Assembly: GCA_003543215.1 (NCBI GenBank)
Contig: DPJD01000001.1
Coordinates: 740,860-804,859 of the forward strand
Direction: 5' to 3'
Length of the DNA stretch: 64,000 bases
Source: Erysipelotrichaceae bacterium
GTDB lineage: Bacteria > Bacillota_I > Bacilli_A > Erysipelotrichales > Erysipelotrichaceae
Shown here: positions 25,743 to 34,807 of the stretch, piece by piece
Layout: every line of letters starts with the position of its first letter
Position numbering within the stretch: position 1 is the stretch's first letter
Program-made: the position numbers and the translations under genes
Notes under the pieces: generated by a model
The model's input: the letters and a program-made list of their open reading frames with translations, nothing else
Told to the model about the DNA's origin: nothing
Database searches by the model: none

Positions 25743-28020
25743 AGTCGTTGATTCCAAAGATCGTTAGTTCTTCAGGTTCATTGTTTTTTGATTTTGGTTT
25801 TGCTTTTACTGCTCTTGGTTTACGATGAACTCGCATCCAATACCAGAATTGCGCAGCAATGAAAATGGATGAATAAGCACCCGCTGTCAACCCAACCAAC
25901 ATCGCTATGTTGAAGGTAAAGATGGCTCCAGATCCCAAACTAATCAAGAAGATAATTGGGATTAAAGTTGTGAATGTGTTATACAACGAACGTTGTGCTG
26001 TGGCACGAAGTGAGTCATTGACAATCGCACGATAATCTTCTTTCGAAATATGTGGTTTTGACCAATTTTTAACATTTTCACGAATGCGGTCAAAGATAAC
26101 AATGGAGTCATCCACAGAGTAACCAATGATCGCCAAGATAACCGCAATCAGCTCAGTATTGAACTCAAGTCTAAAGATCGCAAAGAAAGCGAAGACAAAC
26201 AATACATCATGTACCAAAGCAATGATTGTCGATAATGCATAGTCAAATTCAAAGCGGATCGTAATGAAGAGTAAGATGAAGATCCAAGCCAAGAACGAAA
26301 GAAGCATCGCATTACGAACCAACTCTTGACCAACAACAGGTGTAACGACACTGTCATTGATTTCCTGGCCATACTTCGCTTCAATCACATTATTGATCTC
26401 ATCCAACTTCGTACGATCAAGAATTTGATTCGTCGTCACATAAGCCGTCTTATCACCAGATAACTGTACTTTGAATTGATCCAAACCAAAGCTATTGAAA
26501 TCAGCAATAACGCCTTCTTCAGAAACAGCCACATCAGAATTAACTGTGATCTTTGTTCCTGAAGTGAAGTCGATGCCCATATTCAACGCACCCTTGCCTT
26601 GTGCAAGATTTAATATACCCAATAAAGATCCCGCCACTAGAACTACTAAACTCGCTGTGACGAAAGGTTTCGCTAATTTAACAAAATCAAAACGATTGAA
26701 AGGACCAAAATAACGTTTTTCTTCGCCCTTGCTCAAGTCTGGAATGTCTTGATTACGAACACCAAACCAAGTCTTCTTATCATCGAATTTACCCGATTTG
26801 ATAAGCAAGCCCAACAAGAATTTCGTAAAGAACACATTGATCAAAAGTGTCGAGAAAATCGTAACCATAAGCATCGTCGCAAAGCCTTTGACCGCGCCAG
26901 AACCATACAGATACATTAAGAAAGCTGCGATGAATGTCGTGAACTGTGAATCAAAAATTGTACGCCAAGCCAAATGATGCCCTTCTTTATGTGCTGTCAA
27001 TAATGTTCGACCCAACAATAATTCATCTTTGATGCGCTCAAAAGTAATGACGTTCGCATCGACCGTCATCCCAACCCCAAGCACCAAAGCCGCAATGCCT
27101 GGCAAAGTGAAAACACCACCCATCGCATTGTAAATCGACATCGTCAAGAACACGTAAAGTGTCAACATCAAAGCGGAAACGATACCAGGTAAACGGTATA
27201 TCGCAATCATGAAGACCATGACACCCAAAACCCCAAACAAACCCGCAAAGGTCGTTTGCGCAAATGCATTCAAACCAAACTCAGCACTGACCACATTCGC
27301 ATAGATTTCCGTCATTTTGACAGGTAATGAACCCGAATTGATCAAACTTGCCAACTGACGTGCTTCTTCATCGGTAAAGGAACCTTTGATGATCGCATCG
27401 CCATTGATGCCTTGATTGACACTCGCTGCCGAAATATATTTAGGACTCTCTTTTTGAACTTCCGCCAAATAAGAATCCACACCTTCTTCAAAATCCAACC
27501 ATGTGATGATCATGTTGTTGCCACTGAGCATTTCAGAGACATTCTTCGTAAGCTCAAAGAATTTATCTTGATCGGCAATCTTCAAGCTGACCACGACAAA
27601 ACCATTCTCATACGCCAGTGAAGCACCACCTTCAACCAATATCGTCGCATCCGCCAACAAATTGTCATTGACATCGCGGAACGTTAGATTCGCTGTCGTC
27701 GAAATAATCTTACGCGCTTCTTCTTGATCCGTGACACCGGCCAATTGAATACGAACACGGTTCTCACCTTCGATGCTAATCTCTGGTTCATTGACTCCCA
27801 AGACATCAATACGTTTACTGATACTGGTCGTAACCGCACTCATTTCAGGCAATTCTGTCCCATCAATCAATGGACTGACTTCATAAACGATTTCAAAACC
27901 ACCTTGTAGATCAAGTCCTAAGGTCATGGAATCCTGTACATTCTTACTAAAGCCAAGCACAGTAACCAAGAGTACAACTACGGTTAGTGCAAATACAATC
28001 AAGCGACTATTCTTTTTCAT
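25741..28020 (-). CDS. secDF: Fused SecDF protein-export membrane protein
   Basis: Accessory Sec translocase component that uses the proton-motive force to help pull exported proteins out. The 759 residues contain two RND-like halves, SecD then SecF, each with six predicted membrane helices and a large outside loop. The SecD half shows GLDLQGGFEIVYEV near residue 35 and the GMTVDANVITFERIKDE box; the SecF half shows IGYSVDDSIVIFDRIRENV. The start overlaps the comN stop as ATGA. Confidence 0.96.
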   Translation of the reverse strand: MKKNSRLIVFALTVVVLLVTVLGFSKNVQDSMTLGLDLQGGFEIVYEVSPLIDGTELPEMSAVTTSISKRIDVLGVNEPEISIEGENRVRIQLAGVTDQEEARKIISTTANLTFRDVNDNLLADATILVEGGASLAYENGFVVVSLKIADQDKFFELTKNVSEMLSGNNMIITWLDFEEGVDSYLAEVQKESPKYISAASVNQGINGDAIIKGSFTDEEARQLASLINSGSLPVKMTEIYANVVSAEFGLNAFAQTTFAGLFGVLGVMVFMIAIYRLPGIVSALMLTLYVFLTMSIYNAMGGVFTLPGIAALVLGVGMTVDANVITFERIKDELLLGRTLLTAHKEGHHLAWRTIFDSQFTTFIAAFLMYLYGSGAVKGFATMLMVTIFSTLLINVFFTKFLLGLLIKSGKFDDKKTWFGVRNQDIPDLSKGEEKRYFGPFNRFDFVKLAKPFVTASLVVLVAGSLLGILNLAQGKGALNMGIDFTSGTKITVNSDVAVSEEGVIADFNSFGLDQFKVQLSGDKTAYVTTNQILDRTKLDEINNVIEAKYGQEINDSVVTPVVGQELVRNAMLLSFLAWIFILLFITIRFEFDYALSTIIALVHDVLFVFAFFAIFRLEFNTELIAVILAIIGYSVDDSIVIFDRIRENVKNWSKPHISKEDYRAIVNDSLRATAQRSLYNTFTTLIPIIFLISLGSGAIFTFNIAMLVGLTAGAYSSIFIAAQFWYWMRVHRKPRAVKAKPKSKNNEPEELTIFGIND

Positions 28021-28304
28021 TCATTCCCTCCGACCATTGAAGCAAAATCTGCCAATGATTTCCGATGTCCGTCAATGACGGCTTTCTTCGCTAAAAATGC
28101 CACGATTTCATCCTCATTACATGATAGTACATCATCAATGACATCATGTAATTGCGTTGGCATGCCACTTTTCCACTTGATGGCCACAAGTGCTTCTTTG
28201 AACTGCTCATAACTTAAATTTGGCAATGCATACTTTTGAAGCATGCCTAATTTCAATGCAATGGTCAATTCGATTTGTTCCGTCATTAAAAAAAAGTCAT
28301 TCAT
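28017..28304 (-). CDS. comN: ComN-like post-transcriptional regulator family protein
   Basis: A 95-residue soluble helical protein. In Bacillus, comN (yrzD), of similar size, also lies near secDF; ComN affects comE mRNA stability and localises at division sites. The core LSYEQFKEALVAIKWKSG and DDVLSCNEDEIVAFLA fits that family. I use the ATG at 28304, preceded by AAGGTGG; the extension upstream runs over the promoter. Assignment rests on context and weak sequence resemblance. Confidence 0.65.
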   Translation of the reverse strand: MNDFFLMTEQIELTIALKLGMLQKYALPNLSYEQFKEALVAIKWKSGMPTQLHDVIDDVLSCNEDEIVAFLAKKAVIDGHRKSLADFASMVGGNE

Positions 28305-28325
28305 AATCCACCTTACTGCTGTATC

Positions 28326-28331
28326 ATTATA
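28326..28331 (-). promoter_or_regulatory. -10 box of the comN-secDF operon
   Basis: TATAAT on the minus strand, 21 bases upstream of the comN ATG, with an AAGGTGG ribosome site in the leader. A second TATAAT lies about 12 bases further upstream. Confidence 0.5.
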
Positions 28332-28355
28332 AAGCATTATACGCTTTAGTTAAAG

Positions 28356-29663
28356 TCATTCTTTTGCTTTTAAAGCATGAACAAACGCTTTGAACATTTT
28401 TCCACGTTGTTCATAATTGTCAAATTGATCATAACTCGCACAAGCAGGTGATAAAAGAACCACATCACCCTCTTTTGCACAGGCATAAGCTTGATTCAAA
28501 GCATCTTCCATTGTCTCGACTAATTCAGCATTCGGATACAGCTGCTTGAACTGGTCACGTGTGACCCCAAAAGCATACATTGCTTTCAAACGATGCAAAT
28601 GAGGCTTCAAAATATCGAACCCTGTTTTCTTATCATAACCACCTGCTAATAAAATGATATTGGAATCAAAGGATTTCAGTGCGACTTCCGTCGATTCTGC
28701 GGTCGTGGCTTTAGAGTCATTGTAATAGCGAACACCATCGATCGTGGTGATGTATTCTAAGCGATGCTCAACCCCTGTGAACTCCGCACAAACAGTTCGA
28801 ATATCTAAGATTTCCACACCCATCAAATACGCCATGCTGGCCGCAACCATCGCATTGGATACATTATGCATGCCTGTGATTTTTAGTGACGATACCTCGA
28901 AAAGCTGTTCTTCTTTGAATTTGACCCAGCCATTTTCAAGATGAATATCTGCATTCTTATTTAAGGAAAAGGTCAAGACGCGAGCCTTAACATCTTGTGT
29001 GAGCGCAACAATGTTCTCATCATCCAAATTCCTTAAAAAAACATCATTCTCATCTTGAGCCTGATAAATACGGCACTTCGCAACATAATAAGCATCAACA
29101 TTCCCAAACACATCCAAATGGTCCGGAGCCAGATTCAAAATAGTACTGATCTTCGGTTTAAAGCGATCACAACCCAGCAATTGAAACGCAGCAATCTCCA
29201 TCGCCACATCCAATGCCACATCACCTCGTTCTGCCACAACTTCACTAAACGCCAAGCCAATGTTTCCACATGCAAGATTACGTTCATCTTTACGCTTCAA
29301 CATGGCTTCGAGCAGACTCGTCGTTGTCGTCTTGCCATTTGTGCCCGTAATCGCTGCGATATTATAATTTACCATGCGGCTTGCAATTTCAATTTCATTG
29401 TAAATGAAGTAGCCTTGATTACTTAAGGCTTGGATAAATGGACTTGTGTGTGGAATGCCTGGATTCTTGACAATCAAATCATACTTTTGTTCTAAAAGAG
29501 ATGAGGGATGCCCTTCATCATAAACAGAAACACCCATGTCCTCCAGACTTTGCTTCTCATTTACTTTTTTTAAATCTGTTAAAACCACATCATACGCATT
29601 TTGCTTCAACAACTTCGCAATTGCCAAACCACTGCGTGCGGCCCCGATGACCAATGCTTTCAT
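28356..29663 (-). CDS. murD: UDP-N-acetylmuramoyl-L-alanine--D-glutamate ligase
   Basis: Adds D-Glu to UDP-MurNAc-L-Ala in the cytoplasm; 435 residues. An N-terminal Rossmann domain (IGAARSGLAIAKLL) is followed by the ATP loop AITGTNGKTTTTSLL near residue 105, the Mur-ligase LNLAPDHLDVFGN segment and YNDSKATTAEST. The ATG overlaps the mraY stop as TAATG. Its product, after later steps, is the substrate class handled by the murT/gatD pair at 53-55 kb. Confidence 0.96.
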   Translation of the reverse strand: MKALVIGAARSGLAIAKLLKQNAYDVVLTDLKKVNEKQSLEDMGVSVYDEGHPSSLLEQKYDLIVKNPGIPHTSPFIQALSNQGYFIYNEIEIASRMVNYNIAAITGTNGKTTTTSLLEAMLKRKDERNLACGNIGLAFSEVVAERGDVALDVAMEIAAFQLLGCDRFKPKISTILNLAPDHLDVFGNVDAYYVAKCRIYQAQDENDVFLRNLDDENIVALTQDVKARVLTFSLNKNADIHLENGWVKFKEEQLFEVSSLKITGMHNVSNAMVAASMAYLMGVEILDIRTVCAEFTGVEHRLEYITTIDGVRYYNDSKATTAESTEVALKSFDSNIILLAGGYDKKTGFDILKPHLHRLKAMYAFGVTRDQFKQLYPNAELVETMEDALNQAYACAKEGDVVLLSPACASYDQFDNYEQRGKMFKAFVHALKAKE

Positions 29664-30619
29664 TACAATACCCCCATAAATAATCCAATAAGCATGAAGA
29701 CAAAACCCAACGCCCAAAAGAAACGTACCACACTACTTTCTTTCCAACCCGACAAGGTGAAACTATAATGAATCGGCGTATACTTGAAAACACGTCGTTT
29801 GAAGAGTTTAACCGAACCAATTTGAATCATGACACAAAGTGTCTCAAAGATGAAAACGCCTGCGATGAAGATGAAGCTGAACTCTTGTTTTAATACCAAA
29901 GCCAAGGCAGCTAAAACAGCACCCAGTGCTAATGAACCCGTATCACCCATGAAAATCTTAGCAGGATGTTTGTTGAACCAAAGGTAAGCCAATAATGATC
30001 CCATCAAAGCCAATACAAAGGCCAAGATTTCAAGATTGCCTTGCAGATATGCAAAGACCGAAAATGGAACCAAAGCGATCAAACTTGTTCCCCCAGCCAA
30101 ACCATCCATGCCATCGGTTAAATTCACCGCATTGCTGGCACCTGTGAACACAAATAATACGAAAATAAAGTAAAGAATACCCAAATCAAAGGACCAATCC
30201 AAAGCATAGATGGTGATGCTTGAGGATAGATATTGCCTAAAAAAGAAATAGAAGACAGCCGCTAGAACTAACTGTAAAAAGAACTTTAAACGTGCCGATA
30301 TTCCCTTATTATTTTTCTCGAGAATGATTTTATAGTCATCCGCAAAACCAATCAGACCATAGGCAAGATAAACCAATAATACCAAGAGCACCTCAGCTTT
30401 AAGCAAAGCCTTGGGAAACACCATCATAAATATCAATACTGGAACCAACACAAATAAAACACCCCCCAAACTGGGTGTTTTAGCTTTTGCTTTGAAACTG
30501 TCTAGAGAAAATTCACTAACGATTTGTTGGTGTTGACGTTGATTTAAAAGCTTGATAAAAAGCGGATATAAGAAGAGACTCACAAAGAAGCTCAACCCCG
30601 CAACGAGTATATTTAACAT
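29663..30619 (-). CDS. mraY: Phospho-N-acetylmuramoyl-pentapeptide transferase
   Basis: Integral membrane enzyme making lipid I; 318 residues with about ten hydrophobic helices. The catalytic motifs are visible: FADDYKIIL near residue 93, AVNLTDGMDGLAGG near 165 and FMGDTGSLALG near 222. It is coupled to murD (TAATG) and has its own promoter after pbpB. Confidence 0.95.
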   Translation of the reverse strand: MLNILVAGLSFFVSLFLYPLFIKLLNQRQHQQIVSEFSLDSFKAKAKTPSLGGVLFVLVPVLIFMMVFPKALLKAEVLLVLLVYLAYGLIGFADDYKIILEKNNKGISARLKFFLQLVLAAVFYFFFRQYLSSSITIYALDWSFDLGILYFIFVLFVFTGASNAVNLTDGMDGLAGGTSLIALVPFSVFAYLQGNLEILAFVLALMGSLLAYLWFNKHPAKIFMGDTGSLALGAVLAALALVLKQEFSFIFIAGVFIFETLCVMIQIGSVKLFKRRVFKYTPIHYSFTLSGWKESSVVRFFWALGFVFMLIGLFMGVL

Positions 30620-30640
30620 ACGCTACCTCTAACGAAAAAC

Positions 30641-30649
30641 ATTATAGCA
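30641..30649 (-). promoter_or_regulatory. Extended -10 promoter of mraY-murD
   Basis: TGC-TATAAT on the minus strand, 21 bases upstream of the mraY ATG, with AGAGGT as ribosome site. It lies between the pbpB stop and mraY. Confidence 0.6.
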
Positions 30650-30651
30650 CA

Positions 30652-32811
30652 TTATTCAAAGACCACTTCAAGTGTCATGGTTGAATCAATCTTCGTCCCC
30701 GCTTCAATATTCATAGAGATCGCATTTCCTTCACCACTATAGGTGACATTGATACCACTCAGATTCACAAATGCTTGGATATCTTTCTTACTCTTACCAA
30801 TCAAATCAGGCAAGACGATATTGTCATAGGATGTCAAAAGATAAATGTTTTGGGTACTCATGATATGTTCGACATCTTTTGGATATTGATCGATGATACG
30901 ATCGCCATCCCCTAAGAGGATGATCCGATCCTGCATGCTTAATAAATCCTGATAAACATAATCCAAACTATGATTGATATAGTTCTTAAACGGAATGCTT
31001 GTCAACGTAGCTTCTTTCTCTTGTGTCAACTGCGTATCCACAGCTTCACGATAATCATTGGCCAAGGCAATTTGACGCAACAACTGTTTGATTGGATTGG
31101 TATCCACATGTGCCATGGTGTTGACAGGTGCTTTGAAAGCGTAATAAACCATAACCTCTGGCTTATCCGCTGGCAAGCCGATCATTACAGAATAGATGTA
31201 TTGATCCTTTGAATATTCACCCTCAATGATCATCTGTGCCGTTCCAGTCTTAGCTAAAATTGAAACTTCATCCACTTTATAATATTGACCCGTTCCCCGC
31301 TCCCCATAGACGACATCATACATTAAAGATTGTACTTTAGAAGCCGTCTCAGCCTTGATGGCTTGACCAATGACTTGAACTTCAGTCTTTTGAATGATTT
31401 CCTTCGTTTTCGCATTGACGATCTCATCCAAGACATACGGCTTGACCAGTTTACCCTCATTGAAAATCGCGGTATACGCTTGTAATATTTGAGCCATGTT
31501 CAATGAAATCCCTTGACCGTAACCCACAGTCAACTTATCCAATGGCCATGTATAGTTGATGGACCCAATTGTTTCATTCATACCATCCAAATTCACTTTA
31601 TTTTTAAACCCAAAGCGAACAAGATATTCCATGAACACATCATCGTCCAAATATTTCGTTAATAGGCTCGCAACACCTACGTTTGACGAGTAAGCAAAAC
31701 CCAAATCATAACTGATTTGACCCCAATCACGATTGTTCGCATTTCGAATCGAACCAATGAGATTTCCAGAATTACTGGAACGAATCGCATTCCCATTTTT
31801 ATCCAAACCCACCAAGAACGTGGCACTATTGAAGGTATCGCTTCCACGATAGACATCTGAGTCGATTGCAGCGGCATAAGTAAATGCCTTCATCGTAGAA
31901 CCAGGTTCATAGATTTGCTGAGTTAAGTAACTTTGATAGTTGGTGATATCTTTCTTATTGGGATCGTAGCTTGGAAATTGACCAACCGCTAGAAGTTTAC
32001 CCGTATCCACTTCCATGACCGCGCCCCATGCTTCGGTCGCATTGAAACGTTCTTGTGTCATCAAAAATGATGATTCCAATTGTTCTTGGATGGATCGATC
32101 CAAGGTCAACTTCAAATTATATCCATCTTGAGGATTCACAACTTCCTCAGGATAACCTGGCAATGAATAACCATAACGATCCACGACCGCTACTTTAGAG
32201 CCGTCCACACCCGCCAAAGCTTTGTCATAAGATGCTTCAATACCCATCACGCCTTTGGTGTTGAGTTCATCCTTTTGAACAAAACCAACAAGGTAAGCCG
32301 CAAAGGTATTCAATGGGTAATGCCGTGTTAAAGTCTTCGTAAAACCAATCCCATTGAGATCAAGTTCTTCGATAGCATTTTTCTGACTTAAGCTGAGATT
32401 ACTACCATATAAGCCAAATTCTGTTTGATAAGATGCTGAAACCAAACGTTCCAAAATATAATCATAGGGCGCAGACAAAACATCCGCTAAGATTTCAGCC
32501 GTCGCTTCCTTGTCGACGACATAAGCAGGTTTATCTTTATACGATGGGCGTGTCGAACTCACGATGGCATATAAGGTATAGGTTTCTCGATCTTGAGCGA
32601 TGATTTCACCATTTCGATCAATGATTAGACCACGCTTTGCGATTAATGTTTGTTTGACGGTATTCACATTGCTGCTGTATTCAGCCAAATTGGTTTGAGA
32701 ATTTATATGAATGCCTGCAATGCTCACAAAATACAAGTTAATCGCCAAAAGAGCACAGACCATGCCCGTTAATCCGATTGTAAAAAGAAGTAGATTACGA
32801 CTTCTTTTCAT
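30652..32811 (-). CDS. pbpB: Division-specific class B penicillin-binding protein with PASTA domains
   Basis: Septal transpeptidase (FtsI/PBP2B). About 719 residues with one N-terminal membrane anchor (residues 9-29), a dimerisation region (AKRGLIIDRNGEIIA), the transpeptidase boxes STMK, SSN and KTGTAQ, and two C-terminal PASTA modules (INIYLL-type end, then IVLPDLIGKSKKDIQ). The ATG at 32811 has a correctly spaced GGTGA; an ATG at 32820 overlaps ftsL by 8 bases and is an alternative. Position after ftsL is canonical for the dcw cluster. Confidence 0.94.
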   Translation of the reverse strand: MKRSRNLLLFTIGLTGMVCALLAINLYFVSIAGIHINSQTNLAEYSSNVNTVKQTLIAKRGLIIDRNGEIIAQDRETYTLYAIVSSTRPSYKDKPAYVVDKEATAEILADVLSAPYDYILERLVSASYQTEFGLYGSNLSLSQKNAIEELDLNGIGFTKTLTRHYPLNTFAAYLVGFVQKDELNTKGVMGIEASYDKALAGVDGSKVAVVDRYGYSLPGYPEEVVNPQDGYNLKLTLDRSIQEQLESSFLMTQERFNATEAWGAVMEVDTGKLLAVGQFPSYDPNKKDITNYQSYLTQQIYEPGSTMKAFTYAAAIDSDVYRGSDTFNSATFLVGLDKNGNAIRSSNSGNLIGSIRNANNRDWGQISYDLGFAYSSNVGVASLLTKYLDDDVFMEYLVRFGFKNKVNLDGMNETIGSINYTWPLDKLTVGYGQGISLNMAQILQAYTAIFNEGKLVKPYVLDEIVNAKTKEIIQKTEVQVIGQAIKAETASKVQSLMYDVVYGERGTGQYYKVDEVSILAKTGTAQMIIEGEYSKDQYIYSVMIGLPADKPEVMVYYAFKAPVNTMAHVDTNPIKQLLRQIALANDYREAVDTQLTQEKEATLTSIPFKNYINHSLDYVYQDLLSMQDRIILLGDGDRIIDQYPKDVEHIMSTQNIYLLTSYDNIVLPDLIGKSKKDIQAFVNLSGINVTYSGEGNAISMNIEAGTKIDSTMTLEVVFE

Positions 32812-32812
32812 T

Positions 32813-33115
32813 TCATTCACCGCGTACGATGGTTACGTTTTCTTGGATGACACTCAAACCCGCTTCTTTAGCAATCGCCATGACACGATCCTTGGAACTT
32901 AGATTCTGAATCTCAACATTCAGCACTTCATTGCTTTGGTTCAAACGAACAATCTCCGTTTGTGTCTTCTGAATCGCGACACTCAGTTGTACATTATACG
33001 CTCTTAGAAAAATTGAAGAGAACATCCACGCGAACAAGCTCAAGCTGAAAACGAGGAAGCATAAGCCCTCGATCTTCAGATATCTTCTCTTTACACGTGT
33101 GATCTTCTTTGCCAT
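32813..33115 (-). CDS. ftsL: Cell division protein FtsL
   Basis: A 100-residue bitopic protein of the divisome: a basic N-terminus, one membrane helix (residues 14-36) and a coiled-coil outside region with heptad Leu/Ile (SVAIQKTQTEIVRLNQSNEV). It works with DivIC/FtsB and septal PBPs. Sequence identity in this family is low, so the call depends on topology plus the rsmH-ftsL-pbpB order. Confidence 0.88.
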   Translation of the reverse strand: MAKKITRVKRRYLKIEGLCFLVFSLSLFAWMFSSIFLRAYNVQLSVAIQKTQTEIVRLNQSNEVLNVEIQNLSSKDRVMAIAKEAGLSVIQENVTIVRGE

Positions 33116-33117
33116 TT

Positions 33118-34038
33118 TTAACGTTTCCTTAGTACTCTCAGTTTTGCGGAATGTGCACGGGGATTCATTTCACACTCAGCTTCTGAGGGAATGATCACCT
33201 TATGCGTCAAATGCTCGTAATCCGCTTCAGGAAGTCCCTGAATCGGCAATTTCGCGGGCATGTCGACAGTCGATCGTTTTTGCATGAATTTCTTTACCAT
33301 GCGGTCTTCTAATGAATGGAAGGTAATGATGACCAAACGGCCATCTGGGTTCAAACATTTGGCTGCTTGATCCAAGACTTCTTCCAATGCTTTCAATTCT
33401 TGATTCACTTCAATGCGAATGGCTTGAAACACTTGTTTGGCGGGATGTCCTTTTTGACTCAAGACTTTCATCGGGAGTGCGCTTTTGATCACATCCACCA
33501 AAGCTAGGCTTGTTTCTATCGGTTTGATCACGCGTTGCTGTTCAATTTTACGCGCAATCTGCTTTGCAAATTTTTCTTCGCCATAATGGCTGAAGATGTA
33601 TGTTAGTTTTTCAAATGGATAGTGATTTACGACATGATAGGCATCCAAATCCTGACTTTGATCCATACGCATATCCAATCGTGCATCATAACGGTAACTG
33701 AATCCACGTTCAGGATCATCAAATTGTGGTGATGATACACCGAGATCCAAGAGGATTCCATCCACATTTTCAATGCCATATTTATTTAAAGTTTTATCTA
33801 AATTTCTGAAGTTCTCACGACAGATGACAAGTTTAGTCGGATATTCTTTTTGCAATACCTGCGCTGATTTGATGGCTTCTTCATCTTGATCGAAAACGAT
33901 CAACTTACCATCTTTGAGTTGTTTTAGAATCTCTGTACTATGGCCCCCTCTTCCAAAGGTCCCATCCACATAAATTCCATTCTCTTTTATATTCAAGGCT
34001 TCAACGACTTCTTGAAGCATGATGGGGCGATGTTCCAT
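33118..34038 (-). CDS. rsmH: 16S rRNA m4C1402 methyltransferase
   Basis: SAM-dependent RNA methyltransferase, 306 residues. Motifs include the start HRPIMLQEVVEAL, the SAM loop VDGTFGRGGHS, LLDLGVSSPQFDDPERGFSYR and FHSLEDRMVKKF. It is the second gene of the dcw cluster, overlapping mraZ as TAATG. Confidence 0.96.
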   Translation of the reverse strand: MEHRPIMLQEVVEALNIKENGIYVDGTFGRGGHSTEILKQLKDGKLIVFDQDEEAIKSAQVLQKEYPTKLVICRENFRNLDKTLNKYGIENVDGILLDLGVSSPQFDDPERGFSYRYDARLDMRMDQSQDLDAYHVVNHYPFEKLTYIFSHYGEEKFAKQIARKIEQQRVIKPIETSLALVDVIKSALPMKVLSQKGHPAKQVFQAIRIEVNQELKALEEVLDQAAKCLNPDGRLVIITFHSLEDRMVKKFMQKRSTVDMPAKLPIQGLPEADYEHLTHKVIIPSEAECEMNPRAHSAKLRVLRKR

Positions 34039-34469
34039 TATTTGACGTACTCCGTAAGCTGTTCCGCTATGGTTTCAAAAGAAGCACTGGCATCCGCATA
34101 GTAAGTGTCCCAACGATGGCTCGACCATATTTCCACATGATCCACAACTCCGATAACGACACATTCTTTTTCAATTGCAGCTTCTTGAATCAGACTCTGT
34201 GGAAGTAAGACGCGACCTTGTGCATCGAATTCACACTCTGCAGCTTTAGCCGTAAGCATATGAATGTACATCCGTGATTCCTTCTTGGTTGTTGGCAATA
34301 CACGTAAACCTTCCAATACCTTGTTCCATTGAGCCAAGGTATAGACCGTGATACAGCCATCCAAACCACGTGTTAAGACGACGCGTTCACCTAAATCATC
34401 ACGAAAACGCGCTGGGATGATGATCCGGCCTTTATTATCGGTATTGTGACGATATTCCCCAATGAACAT
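34038..34469 (-). CDS. mraZ: Transcriptional regulator MraZ
   Basis: AbrB-fold DNA-binding protein of 143 residues, with two tandem domains starting FIGEYRHNTDNKGRIIIPARFR and, near residue 75, AAECEFDAQGRVLLPQSL. It represses or tunes its own dcw operon by binding a repeat array just upstream; such an array is visible at 34470-34509. Confidence 0.95.
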   Translation of the reverse strand: MFIGEYRHNTDNKGRIIIPARFRDDLGERVVLTRGLDGCITVYTLAQWNKVLEGLRVLPTTKKESRMYIHMLTAKAAECEFDAQGRVLLPQSLIQEAAIEKECVVIGVVDHVEIWSSHRWDTYYADASASFETIAEQLTEYVK

Positions 34470-34509
34470 AATTCACCACTTTTCCCCACGAATTAACACT
34501 TTCTACCAC
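34470..34509 (-). promoter_or_regulatory. MraZ operator: four GTG-repeat units at 10-base spacing
   Basis: Reading the minus strand toward the ATG, four consecutive 10-base units begin with GTG: GTGGTAGAAA, GTGTTAATTC, GTGGGGAAAA and GTGGTGAATT. MraZ operators are known as short direct repeats with 10-base periodicity. The array lies immediately after the -10 box and covers the ribosome-binding region. Confidence 0.75.
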
Positions 34510-34510
34510 C

Positions 34511-34516
34511 ATTATA
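34511..34516 (-). promoter_or_regulatory. -10 box of the dcw operon
   Basis: TATAAT on the minus strand directly upstream of the MraZ repeat array; no strong -35 seen. Confidence 0.6.
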
Positions 34517-34540
34517 GACCTATCCAACTAAAAATAAAAG

Positions 34541-34566
34541 AGATTTCCATATTTTTATGGAAATCT
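34541..34566 (-). terminator. Second terminator after rpmF, upstream of mraZ
   Basis: An 11-bp perfect stem (AGATTTCCATA / TATGGAAATCT) with a 4-base loop, followed on the minus strand by a T-rich run. It lies just before the dcw promoter and would shield it from read-through. Confidence 0.6.
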
Positions 34567-34572
34567 CCTAAA

Positions 34573-34600
34573 TGGTCTATTTCGTATTGAAATCAGACCA
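34573..34600. repeat. Imperfect dyad between rpmF and mraZ
   Basis: TGGTCT-ATTTC pairs with GAAAT-C-AGACCA (11 pairs, one bulged C, 5-base loop). No flanking T-run, so it may be an operator or mRNA element. Function unknown. Confidence 0.35.
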
Positions 34601-34623
34601 AATCAATTGAACTCTTGATTAAA

Positions 34624-34641
34624 AAAAGCGAAACTCGCTTT
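34624..34641 (-). terminator. Intrinsic terminator of yceD-rpmF
   Basis: AAAGCGA / TCGCTTT stem with a 3-base loop and a following T-run on the minus strand, directly after the rpmF stop. Confidence 0.75.
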
Positions 34642-34642
34642 C

Positions 34643-34804
34643 TTAATTTTTCTTACTTTCGTAATGTCCACATTCACATACATGATGAGGCAACTTAAAC
34701 TCACCACACGAAGGACATTTAACTAAAGTAGGAGCAGCCAATTTGTAATGTGTTCTACGTTTTGCTTTTCTCGTTTTAGAAACGCGTCTTTGTTGTACAG
34801 CCAT
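34643..34804 (-). CDS. rpmF: 50S ribosomal protein bL32, altered zinc knuckle
   Basis: A 53-residue basic protein beginning MAVQQRRVSKTRKAKRRTHY, the typical L32 start. The zinc-ribbon half has the first pair intact (C30-x2-C33 in CPSCGE), but the second reads C43-E-C45 (VCECGHY) where zinc-binding L32 has C-x2-C. I confirmed the in-frame codons TGT GAA TGT. It follows yceD by 3 bases, the usual pair. Confidence 0.95.
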   Translation of the reverse strand: MAVQQRRVSKTRKAKRRTHYKLAAPTLVKCPSCGEFKLPHHVCECGHYESKKN

Positions 34805-34807
34805 GAA

